Below, piece by piece: positions 51,685-58,253 of a stretch of DNA of 64,000 bases. The position numbers were made by a program, and so were the translations under genes. A model generated the notes under the pieces. That model was not told the origin of the DNA. It searched no databases and saw only the letters and a program-made list of their open reading frames with translations. The stretch comes from a virus, in IMG/VR virus record IMGVR_UViG_3300028365_000002, positions 51,229 to 115,228 of that record; one strand, written 5' to 3'. How positions within the stretch are numbered: position 1 is the first letter of the stretch; the number at the start of each line of letters is the position of its first letter.

Positions 51685-52122
51685 TTACCGTTGTCTTGTA
51701 TTAGTTTCGTTGTGCCATTCATAACCTGGATGATACTTAGGTAGTGTTGTGTATAATACTCTGCTGTATTTTAAAAACAACATGGTTAAATCTTTTTCAG
51801 AAGCAAAATAAAACTTCCACCATGTATTAGACACTGTACTCCAGTCCTCGTCCTACATATATTTTGCCTTGTCAACATTCCAGCAGTATTGATAGTCTTT
51901 ATTGACGATGTGATACAAAGCATCGTCTATGCCGTAACGTTCGATGTATACACGTATGTTTTTCAGCATACGGACGTTCTCGTCGGAATCAAGAACATGT
52001 GCTATATACGGATATTCGTCTTCGATCCCAAGTGTCCACTGCTCTCTATGCATGGTCGCATTTGGTAAATATTCTTGAATTTCCACCTTGTCGATCTTAG
52101 ATATGTTGACTATACTGGGCAT
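51685..52122 (-). pseudogene. Phage protein interrupted by an in-frame TAG
   Basis: An 89-codon frame from ATG 52122 ends at TAG (51855-51853), but the same frame continues for 55 more codons to TAA (51687-51685). The continuation looks like protein: TWWKFYFASEKDLTMLFLKYS, then HPGYEWHNE. The two halves together (about 145 residues) probably represent one ancestral protein. It may be a nonsense mutation, programmed read-through or a sequence error. TAG serves as a normal stop elsewhere (23800, 63007), so genome-wide recoding is unlikely. The N-terminal part alone may still be made. It starts right after the phosphoribosyltransferase stop codon. Confidence 0.6.
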
Positions 52123-52665
52123 TTAGTAATTTTCGTATGGATACACAAGCCAAAGGTCATCTTCGGACTTGTTTACTTCGTCCCAGGTATAGTTAACATC
52201 GCCAAACGCACTTCCGGTGTTGTCGGTCATTGTTGCAAAACGGACACTTTTACCCCAAACGTTTTTCCATACATCACTCTCATTTGCCAAGCAACCACTT
52301 TGCCAGTCGTCTTTGATCCACTCAAACGTAGCACCGGTATCATTGATGTCGTCTACAATAAGAATGTTCTTCCTATGTATTGGATCCCACCTTGCTCCGG
52401 TTATGCCTTTTGACCCGTCATTGACACCAAACGCTTCTTCGGCCATCCACAGGTTAGATTCAGAATCGTTGAATCCGTCGCGCAATCTAACATTAAGCGT
52501 TTGCATACGTATCTTGCTCATATGGCTTAGAATAGTAGCAAGGCAGAGTCCACCACGAGTGATTCCTACTATATAATCGGGCCGCCATTGATCCTCATAC
52601 ATTTGTGACATAATTGAAGTTGCTGCACTTTCAACATCGTTCCATGTGTAATACTTTTTCTTCAT
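52123..52665 (-). CDS. Phosphoribosyltransferase (type I PRTase)
   Basis: A 180-residue protein. ATG 52665 overlaps the upstream stop (ATGA), so I prefer it over the in-frame ATG 52689. The PRPP-binding motif NILIVDDINDTGATF lies near residues 100-114 and IVGITRGGLCLATIL near residue 34. This matches hypoxanthine/xanthine-guanine phosphoribosyltransferases. It could salvage purines or, speculatively, act on a deazapurine base. Confidence 0.85.
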   Translation of the reverse strand: MKKKYYTWNDVESAATSIMSQMYEDQWRPDYIVGITRGGLCLATILSHMSKIRMQTLNVRLRDGFNDSESNLWMAEEAFGVNDGSKGITGARWDPIHRKNILIVDDINDTGATFEWIKDDWQSGCLANESDVWKNVWGKSVRFATMTDNTGSAFGDVNYTWDEVNKSEDDLWLVYPYENY

Positions 52666-52961
52666 TTCATCATCTCGATGGTAAGACACTTCGTTACATA
52701 ATCGCCGATCTTTTCACTTTTGTCAACAAGATAAACTGTATTTTCGTCGCGGTCAGTTACTCTGTTGTAATGGTTGAATTCAAGAATCTGTCCATTTACT
52801 GCATTGTAGATTCTAAAACTAAGTTGGGCATCACCTCGCGGACTATTGGCTTCGCGACGCGAGACGCCTCTGGATGAACAATCTACGGTGTCATAGGCGT
52901 CGTTGCGCGCAGATAGTCCGTTGCTTATCCACTTTATAACTTTTCTCTTAATCCAGTTCAT
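52662..52961 (-). CDS. Small basic hypothetical protein
   Basis: A 99-residue protein. ATG 52961 follows GGAG by 8 bases; an in-frame TTG upstream is less likely. Basic N terminus (MNWIKRKVIKWISNG), then a Ser/Arg-rich loop and a beta-rich C-terminal part (LSFRIYNAVNGQILEF, TVYLVDKSEKIGDYV). No known motif. Coupled to the phosphoribosyltransferase gene by ATGA. Confidence 0.6.
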   Translation of the reverse strand: MNWIKRKVIKWISNGLSARNDAYDTVDCSSRGVSRREANSPRGDAQLSFRIYNAVNGQILEFNHYNRVTDRDENTVYLVDKSEKIGDYVTKCLTIEMMK

Positions 52962-52984
52962 TGTACGTTTCTCCAATTAATTTA

Positions 52985-53335
52985 TTATTTGTCATTTTCA
53001 ACCAACGCTTTTACCATGTCAAAGTTCTCCTTGGCTAACCGCAAGCTGGGAAATTTCTTCATCTTCTCTTCCAGCTGTTCTGCTTTTTGTTTTTCTTCCA
53101 TTGCCCACCACATTACATCTTCAAATGCTGGTAAAAGCTCTACCCTTAATGTCGCACCGTGCCATGTATACCATTGGTTTAAGCTTCCGTCGTAATATTC
53201 TACTCGACCATTAAAAGTTCGCAGCATGCCGTCTAGTGGAATACTACTATTTGGCGTATAATCAGGAGTTATACCGCCGTTTAGCTGCACGGTTATGCTG
53301 CCTGAGCCTTCGACTCGTTCTATAAAATCTGTCAT
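52985..53335 (-). CDS. Hypothetical protein (fibre-like beta start, helical end)
   Basis: A 116-residue protein. ATG 53335 follows AAGGGA; the longer frame to 53359 lies in the upstream small gene. The first half is beta-like (GSITVQLNGGI, FNGRVEYYDGSLNQWYTW), the second is a helix ending PSLRLAKENFDMVKALVE. The same two-part layout occurs in the 53646 gene (ASVWDGSQWAVL, then PGLGKAYENFKTMYSMVE), so they are related. Function unknown. Confidence 0.6.
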   Translation of the reverse strand: MTDFIERVEGSGSITVQLNGGITPDYTPNSSIPLDGMLRTFNGRVEYYDGSLNQWYTWHGATLRVELLPAFEDVMWWAMEEKQKAEQLEEKMKKFPSLRLAKENFDMVKALVENDK

Positions 53336-53430
53336 TTTGTTCCCTTTACTGCATCCCAAGTCTGGTAGATTAACAGTTGCCGATCGTATGCATCTTTCAG
53401 TTCTTTTAACTTTGGGTATTTTTCTTCCAT
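53332..53430 (-). CDS. Mini-gene of 32 residues
   Basis: MEEKYPKLKELKDAYDRQ continues to LIYQTWDAVKGTK and ends in TGA overlapping the next ATG (53335-53332). It resembles the helical C-terminal ends of the two neighbouring proteins (P.L..a...y), so it may be a detached module. Coupling supports translation; no function known. Confidence 0.45.
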   Translation of the reverse strand: MEEKYPKLKELKDAYDRQLLIYQTWDAVKGTK

Positions 53431-53463
53431 GTTAACGTCTCTGTTTAACAATATTAATGTATT

Positions 53464-53628
53464 TCAAACTTCATCTAGTTCCTGTAGAATATCTCTGCCA
53501 TCTACTGTTAAGCTTGATGATACTATCCTATCGTTAGGAACCACGTTGCTAATAACTGCCGAATTACAATTGGTTGCTGTCCACAATGTCTCATTTGATC
53601 CAACTGCGGTGATTACACTGTTTACCAT
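53464..53628 (-). CDS. Small 54-residue protein
   Basis: A 54-codon frame from ATG 53628: VNSVITAVGSNETLWTATN, then VVPNDRIVSSSLTVDGRDIL. The beta-type pattern resembles short phage structural or fibre-associated modules. It fits neatly between the 53646 and 53332 genes on the same strand. Function unknown. Confidence 0.5.
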   Translation of the reverse strand: MVNSVITAVGSNETLWTATNCNSAVISNVVPNDRIVSSSLTVDGRDILQELDEV

Positions 53629-53645
53629 TTTTTCTTACTCTTTTC

Positions 53646-53888
53646 CTAGTCTTTGCAGTGGTGTTCAACCATGCTATACATTGTTTTAAAATTTTCATAA
53701 GCCTTTCCTAATCCTGGATAATCTTTGCACATCTGTTCCAGTTTGTGGATATCTGGTAAAGTGTCTACCCACAGTTCTGGCGTCTTGTGAACAAGTACAG
53801 CCCATTGGGACCCATCCCATACGCTGGCCTGCCCGCCGCTGTCGTACTTTAAATCACCTATGCTGATTGGTTCACCCATTGCCATTGC
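53646..53888 (-). CDS. Hypothetical protein (WDGSQW and helical end)
   Basis: About 80 residues. The start is uncertain: ATG 53888 or 53882, or TTG 53900, all within the end of galE. ASVWDGSQWAVL resembles the W-containing strand of phage structural modules; the end is a helix (GKAYENFKTMYSMVEHHC). Related to the 52985 gene. Function unknown. Confidence 0.55.
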   Translation of the reverse strand, partial: AMAMGEPISIGDLKYDSGGQASVWDGSQWAVLVHKTPELWVDTLPDIHKLEQMCKDYPGLGKAYENFKTMYSMVEHHCKD

Positions 53889-54744
53889 ATGTTCTTTCAA
53901 AGTTGTACTGATCTAAACACATGTCGCTGATACTCTTTTCTAAAGTAATAAAGTCACTTAGTTTGTCGACAACCGAGCTTACTGCATCTCCTGCCCGCCT
54001 GCCAACAATGGTTGTATTTAATTTCACACCCGACACTAGTTCCATTGTGTCTAGGACTTCTAAAACACTATATCCTTGGTTACTACCTAGACTTTCGTAT
54101 GGTGTATTAGTAGGTCCACTTTCTACAGCCTTTATAATAGCTTTGGACAAGTCGGCAACATGAACATAATCTCTAATACAAGTACCATCTCTTGTTGGAT
54201 AATCATTGCCGTATATTTCTATTTGTGGTATCTTGCCGGCAGCAGCCATTGCTGCAATTTTTATAAGGTGACTAGGCGGTCCTAGTTGTCTGTTTGTTCC
54301 GTCAGTTCCGCTTACATTAAAGAACCTAAAGATAGTATATCCGGTTGCTTTCTCTTTGATTACATCCTCTGCTGCTACTTTACTTCTTGCATACGGACTT
54401 GCCATTTCCCAAGCACTGCTGGTGCTTGCAAACAACACGTGATCTGTTTGCACTCTGTCTAACAAGTTAGCAGTACCAGCAACGTTCACTCGATAATACT
54501 CAGTTGGCGCCTTCATACTAGGGCCGACTAGGCTTCGTCCTGCCAAATGTACCACAGCATCAAACTCGCCGCATACTTCCTTAGTAACATCAAACGTTAG
54601 AAAATGGTCATAGTAGCCGCTGATATCATTGTGTTCTCCCCAGAAATTAATATCCCAAGCAGTTACATGATGTCCATGTTGTTTTAGTAACTTACAAACA
54701 TGGCTTCCGATGTATCCAGTTGCTCCTGTGACTAATACTTTCAT
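53872..54744 (-). CDS. galE: NAD-dependent epimerase (GalE-like)
   Basis: A 290-residue short-chain epimerase. GATGYIGSH (7-15) binds NAD, VVHLAGRSL and the YARSK catalytic Tyr/Lys pair follow, then RFFNVSG and RDGTCIRDYVHVADL, typical of UDP-glucose 4-epimerase. It is shorter than bacterial GalE (about 338). It would interconvert UDP-hexoses for the glycosyltransferase encoded nearby (55364). Coupled to the upstream gene by ATGA and overlapping the next small gene. Confidence 0.85.
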   Translation of the reverse strand: MKVLVTGATGYIGSHVCKLLKQHGHHVTAWDINFWGEHNDISGYYDHFLTFDVTKEVCGEFDAVVHLAGRSLVGPSMKAPTEYYRVNVAGTANLLDRVQTDHVLFASTSSAWEMASPYARSKVAAEDVIKEKATGYTIFRFFNVSGTDGTNRQLGPPSHLIKIAAMAAAGKIPQIEIYGNDYPTRDGTCIRDYVHVADLSKAIIKAVESGPTNTPYESLGSNQGYSVLEVLDTMELVSGVKLNTTIVGRRAGDAVSSVVDKLSDFITLEKSISDMCLDQYNFERTCNGNG

Positions 54745-55364
54745 CCGTACTCAAACAAATGCAGGCCGGAATTTTTGCACTTCTCCATTTTAATAAGAGA
54801 CGATTTTCCTAATCTAAACGCATACATATTACTCTTCTTCTTTTTATTCTTTTTATTCTTTTTATTCTTTTTCGGCTTGGCCTTTTCGAAATAAGCACGG
54901 TTTGTGCTGTCGCCTCTGATATAATACTTTTTTTTATGTATTCCAGCAGCAAGCAGTTTTCTTGCAGCTTCGTATGACGAAGACATAAACTCTTTTACCA
55001 ACGAATGCTTATTCCAATTGTGTACCTCGACCGAAGTTACCACATTTTCATCGTCGCAGTATCTAACAATTAAAAGATTTTCGGCACTTTGACAAACTAG
55101 TGAATCGTTATAATCAGTTGATATAATATCGTCCACATGCATTCGACAAACAGTTAATGCTGATAACGCACTATTTTTACGAGTCTTTACTTCCATGTTT
55201 AGAGAAGGAATATCTATTCCTGTTTTCTGTAATACAATGCCTTGACTTTGTATTACATGTTCTAGATATCTTCCTACATTCCCGAGATCTTTTGGATCCT
55301 GCTTTGGTACAGGATCTCCAACTGCTAGTCCAAATTTTATACTTTTAACTCTCATTTGTGGCAT
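54741..55364 (-). CDS. Putative PD-(D/E)xK endonuclease (MutH/Sau3AI-like)
   Basis: A 207-residue protein. GRYLEHVI (E35) followed by KTGIDIPSLNMEVKTRKNSA (D51, E58-x-K60) fits the PD-(D/E)xK nuclease core, with the 'gID.P.L..E.KT' form known from MutH/Sau3AI-type enzymes. A Lys/Asn tract (PKKNKKNKKNKKKK) near residue 165 is encoded by a 9-base tandem repeat. The C-terminal part is basic. A DNA-cutting role (host DNA breakdown or mismatch-type cleavage) is inferred; if the phage DNA is modified it may be protected. Linked by TAATG and ATGA to its neighbours. Confidence 0.5.
   Translation of the reverse strand: MPQMRVKSIKFGLAVGDPVPKQDPKDLGNVGRYLEHVIQSQGIVLQKTGIDIPSLNMEVKTRKNSALSALTVCRMHVDDIISTDYNDSLVCQSAENLLIVRYCDDENVVTSVEVHNWNKHSLVKEFMSSSYEAARKLLAAGIHKKKYYIRGDSTNRAYFEKAKPKKNKKNKKNKKKKSNMYAFRLGKSSLIKMEKCKNSGLHLFEYG
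54841..54871 (-). repeat. 9-base tandem repeat in the nuclease-like gene
   Basis: Three exact copies of TTTTTATTC on the plus strand plus a partial fourth, coding for Lys-Asn-Lys repeats. The unit is a multiple of three, so slippage would change the number of Lys/Asn residues without a frameshift. Confidence 0.8.
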
Positions 55365-56527
55365 TAGTATTTCTCCTTAGAGACTTCGTCTCGGTAGCGA
55401 GGATTGTTTCTATTCCATTCCTCGCCGTTGCCTTGCATGATATCAAGGCACCGGTCGATAGTGCCATCTGTCCAATCGGAGATCTCTCCAACTTTTTCGT
55501 GCTGCTCTTCGAGTAGCACATCTAGCTTGTTAGCAGCATCGTCAAGACTCCACGGAACATACAATCGTGTATGGTCGTTGTTGAAGATCTCAGGGAAGCT
55601 GCGGTATGCTGGATATAACACATTAGTACCCAATGCATCTGCTTCGCTTACAGTATTGCTGGTCCAATCCTGTAATGCATTATTTATCATTACACGACTA
55701 TCATTAAGGATCTCGTAGTATTCGTCCTTTTTTAGATCTTCGTATACTTTCAATGTACCTTTTCTAACAAGGTCTTTTGCACGATTTACATAATCGCTAT
55801 TGTTGGAACGCAATGGTCCACCTTGTAGTACAGCAAATTCAACATCTTTGTCAGCATATCGCTCTGCAAGATCCATAAAGAAACCAGGTTGCTTTTCTTG
55901 ATCCCAGCGCGCTGCAAATACAACACGGTTGGCTCTTTCATCAAACGGCTTGCGTTCTGCAACACGACCTTGCACTTCAACTTTGTCAAATGCTAATCCA
56001 CTGATGTTGTAGATGGGTGCAGTCCAGTTTGCAATTTTCATGTTAGCAACCATTTCTTCATTGCTTGCTAGCACGCCTGTAACAAAGTCGTTGCACATCG
56101 CCTCGTATGAACTCATCCACTTGTTCATTCCCCAGACATGCACAAAGTCATCAGGGTCAATAGACTGCGCCAAGCAACGTACCCAAACTTTAGGACGCTG
56201 GCTTTTAGGAATCTGGTTCATGATGTATGGAAGACTCTCCATACCTGGTTGAAACATGTCTTCAAAGAACACAACGTCTTCGCTTGTAACTTCTCCGTTG
56301 CGCATCATTTGCACAAGATTCATCATTTGACTCATAGCAAAGTATGAGCGACCGTGTGCATCAAGTACCTGTCCTACTTGAATAGACTTGGTATTGTCAA
56401 TGGTTTCACCAGGTACTGAATACCAGTCAACTGCGCGCCGAGCAAATGCACTCTTACTCCAGTCTTCTAACTGAAGTGTGTATCTTCCCTCATATTTTTC
56501 TAAACCCATATAAAATATCTTGCGCAT
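55364..56527 (-). CDS. GT-B type glycosyltransferase-like protein
   Basis: A 387-residue protein. RVVFAARWDQEKQPGFFMDLAERY (about 218-241, split here) opens the C-terminal Rossmann domain as in GT4-type enzymes, followed by VEFAVLQGG, LKVYEDLKKDEYYEILNDSRVMIN and a donor-site-like TSNTVSEADALGTNVLYPAY with the Glu of an E-x(n) loop. The N-terminal half has a HGRSYFAMSQ segment and a VWVRCLAQ strand. It may glycosylate DNA, a virion protein or a glycan. T4 also glucosylates its DNA, though with unrelated-looking sequences here. Next to galE and coupled to both neighbours (TAATG). Confidence 0.7.
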   Translation of the reverse strand: MRKIFYMGLEKYEGRYTLQLEDWSKSAFARRAVDWYSVPGETIDNTKSIQVGQVLDAHGRSYFAMSQMMNLVQMMRNGEVTSEDVVFFEDMFQPGMESLPYIMNQIPKSQRPKVWVRCLAQSIDPDDFVHVWGMNKWMSSYEAMCNDFVTGVLASNEEMVANMKIANWTAPIYNISGLAFDKVEVQGRVAERKPFDERANRVVFAARWDQEKQPGFFMDLAERYADKDVEFAVLQGGPLRSNNSDYVNRAKDLVRKGTLKVYEDLKKDEYYEILNDSRVMINNALQDWTSNTVSEADALGTNVLYPAYRSFPEIFNNDHTRLYVPWSLDDAANKLDVLLEEQHEKVGEISDWTDGTIDRCLDIMQGNGEEWNRNNPRYRDEVSKEKY

Positions 56528-56715
56528 TATCTTCTACCTTTGTTTCGTGCTTTAGCTTTCATCCAGTTCTTCCACTTGGTGAAAGCCTGCCATACTCGGC
56601 TGTCTGACTTGTAAAGATTCGTTTCGTTGAAAACGTGACCTTCAAATCGGCAGAAATCTTTGAATTCTTCTAGATCGTTGAAGACTTTATTGATAGTTGG
56701 GTTGTTAATAGCCAT
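56527..56715 (-). CDS. Small basic helical protein
   Basis: A 62-residue protein: VFNDLEEFKDFCRFEGHVFNE followed by WQAFTKWKNWMKAKARNKGRR. The strongly basic end suggests nucleic-acid binding. Similar small proteins occur in marine T4-like phages as I recall. Its stop codon overlaps the ATG of the glycosyltransferase gene. Confidence 0.65.
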   Translation of the reverse strand: MAINNPTINKVFNDLEEFKDFCRFEGHVFNETNLYKSDSRVWQAFTKWKNWMKAKARNKGRR

Positions 56716-56729
56716 TGAGATTCCCCTTG

Positions 56730-57137
56730 TTAGGCGTTGGAAGGATAGTAAGTTAGTGAGCCGTTCTCGCCGTCTTCGGCGATCTCAATTTCTACAAAGC
56801 GACCCGGATACTTTGTAGAAATTTCTTTGTACAAGTCGTCGCTGATCATTTCGCAACTCTTGTGATCCAGTTTGAGCATTTCTTCGTTGTAGAGCTTCTC
56901 TAACCAGCGTTTGAACTGTATAAATTCAACGTCGCGGTCATTGTGGAAGACTTCAATGCGTACTCTGAAATGGAAGATGTGTCTGTGTAGCAGTCCTAAA
57001 AAACTTACATCGTCCCAATCGCCGGTTGCAAGTTTAGGATCAGTAGCAGCAGCGGGATACAAATGTATGCCTTCTTTGCGAAATTGAACAAAGATACTTT
57101 TAGTAGGTGTTATTTGTGTCAAAATGTATTTCCTCAT
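56730..57137 (-). CDS. PTPS/QueD-like protein
   Basis: A 135-residue protein with a 6-pyruvoyltetrahydropterin synthase-like layout: GIHLYPAA gives the first zinc His (H25), LHRHIFHFRVRIEV the HxH pair (H53, H55), EFIQFKRW corresponds to the 'DF..LK' segment, LDHKSCEMIS to the LDH segment, and VEIEIAEDGENG to the Glu strand. The catalytic Cys that QueD normally carries just before HxH is absent (FLGLLHRH). It could be the QueD of the 7-deazaguanine pathway or a divergent relative of other function. It has its own promoter with almost no leader. Confidence 0.6.
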   Translation of the reverse strand: MRKYILTQITPTKSIFVQFRKEGIHLYPAAATDPKLATGDWDDVSFLGLLHRHIFHFRVRIEVFHNDRDVEFIQFKRWLEKLYNEEMLKLDHKSCEMISDDLYKEISTKYPGRFVEIEIAEDGENGSLTYYPSNA

Positions 57138-57148
57138 TGATATCTACT

Positions 57149-57177
57149 ACTATAAACGCAATTGCAACATCTGTCAA
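57149..57177 (-). promoter_or_regulatory. Sigma70-type promoter of the PTPS-like gene
   Basis: Minus strand TTGACA (57177-57172), 17-base spacer, TATAGT (57154-57149). The start near 57141 leaves only about four bases before ATG 57137. Confidence 0.7.
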
Positions 57178-57686
57178 CGAATGATTTCATCCTTGGTGTA
57201 TTTAGACCAATCTGTAAATACATCAGTATTTTTTAGATTGTGTATGCGGTGGGTCCATACACCTGGATTGGTTGCATTAAAGTCCTTGTCGTCGAGTTTT
57301 AAACATGCATTATATCCTAACTGTTCGATGTAAGGCAGTTTTGCACTAACCATTGCAATAAATTTGTTGTGTTCAGACCAGCCATTATCCAATACCCATT
57401 CAACATGCTGGATATCAAAATCTAGTGTAACCCACCGTCCGTCTTCTAGCAATCCGCTCACTACCTTGTTCCATTGGTCATTAGGGGCAAAGCTGTGATT
57501 TGCCCCTAGGTATACGTGTTGATGGACGCCCCCTTGCATGTTAATTGTTTCAATGATATATTCCAGAGGCTGACAGCCTACTACAAACAGTGTAGGTTGT
57601 CCAAACATCGGAGTGTGTTCAACTTCGACTCCAGCAAATATAGTAGCTGCGTCAGTAGGGATAAGCGTATTATATAGTCTCTTCAT
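57174..57686 (-). CDS. Conserved hypothetical protein
   Basis: A 170-residue protein. Notable parts: LFVVGCQPLEYIIETIN, GGVHQHVYLGANHSF, WVTLDFDIQHVEWVLDNGW and LKLDDKDFNATNPGVWTH. I recall the DD.DF..TNPGVW ending from marine T4-like phages but know no function. The high content of His and aromatic residues could suit an enzyme or binding protein. Its end overlaps the -35 box of the PTPS-like promoter. Confidence 0.65.
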   Translation of the reverse strand: MKRLYNTLIPTDAATIFAGVEVEHTPMFGQPTLFVVGCQPLEYIIETINMQGGVHQHVYLGANHSFAPNDQWNKVVSGLLEDGRWVTLDFDIQHVEWVLDNGWSEHNKFIAMVSAKLPYIEQLGYNACLKLDDKDFNATNPGVWTHRIHNLKNTDVFTDWSKYTKDEIIR

Positions 57687-57698
57687 GATAAAACCTTG

Positions 57699-58133
57699 TT
57701 ATGTAATTACCGAGCGGCTAGCTCGTATTGCATCCATTCGTGGTCCAATAATATTGTTGCATTCGGATGAATGACATGTTTCAATATTAATATCCCAGTC
57801 TTGCATGCGATATATTGTACCACTTCCGTCAGTGAACCCTTTAGGATGGCTGTAATCATATGAGCGCTGAATGTCTTGTGTGAGTTGACGCTTCATTTTT
57901 ATTGCGCTGTTTGTATCAAGCGGCCCAATGTTTGCGGTTTCTACTCCACCGAGAAACACTGCAATAAATGCTACTGTTGATCCAAGTCCTGCTTCCATTG
58001 TTTTATCCTTTGCATTTCTAACTGTTGGTGATATCTTGTTAATCAACGAAATTGCAAACGCTGGATTAACTTGCAGTTGTTTGCTTTCGTTGATTAGTGC
58101 TATTAAGTTGCGCATATTTTCTATATTGTTCAT
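57699..58133 (-). CDS. Hypothetical protein behind a late promoter
   Basis: A 144-residue protein. Helical first part (NMRNLIALINESKQLQVNPAF), a hydrophobic GLGSTVAFIAVFLGGVETANIG stretch (about 48-70, split by position) and a CHSSECNNIIGPRMDAIR end with two Cys. AAGGA precedes ATG 58133 by 7 bases. The late octamer at 58151-58158 suggests a late, perhaps virion-related protein, although the gene sits beside dpdA. Confidence 0.6.
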   Translation of the reverse strand: MNNIENMRNLIALINESKQLQVNPAFAISLINKISPTVRNAKDKTMEAGLGSTVAFIAVFLGGVETANIGPLDTNSAIKMKRQLTQDIQRSYDYSHPKGFTDGSGTIYRMQDWDINIETCHSSECNNIIGPRMDAIRASRSVIT

Positions 58134-58150
58134 AGCTAAATCCTTTTTGG

Positions 58151-58158
58151 TATTTATC
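58151..58158 (-). promoter_or_regulatory. T4-type late promoter (GATAAATA)
   Basis: Minus-strand GATAAATACC; predicted start near 58145 and ATG 58133. With such a start the SD AAGGA (58145-58141) would be at the very 5' end of the RNA. Confidence 0.55.
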
Positions 58159-58197
58159 TACGTTATACTACTATACACAGCAACAAGCATATAAGCA

Positions 58198-58240
58198 ACC
58201 TCTAATATCTCTATAGTACAATTATAAAGATATTAGAGGT
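58198..58240 (-). repeat. Inverted repeat after dpdA with promoter-like spacer
   Basis: Perfect 13-base arms 58198-58210 and 58228-58240 (CCTCTAATATCT core) with a 17-base spacer that contains a minus-strand TATAAT (58226-58221); AAGACA lies 16 bases upstream of it. It may end dpdA transcription or be an operator or RNA hairpin. Its geometry matches that of the 42077-42119 hairpin. Confidence 0.6.
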
Positions 58241-58253
58241 GCTGTCTTGCATA

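Noticed and set aside
54841-54871. Possible CRISPR or phase-variable frameshift repeat
   Set aside because: The unit is 9 bases with no spacers, and a change in number keeps the reading frame.
55364-56527. T4 alpha- or beta-glucosyltransferase
   Set aside because: The sequence looks like a general GT-B (GT4-type) enzyme, and no hydroxymethylcytosine-synthesis gene is visible in the window.
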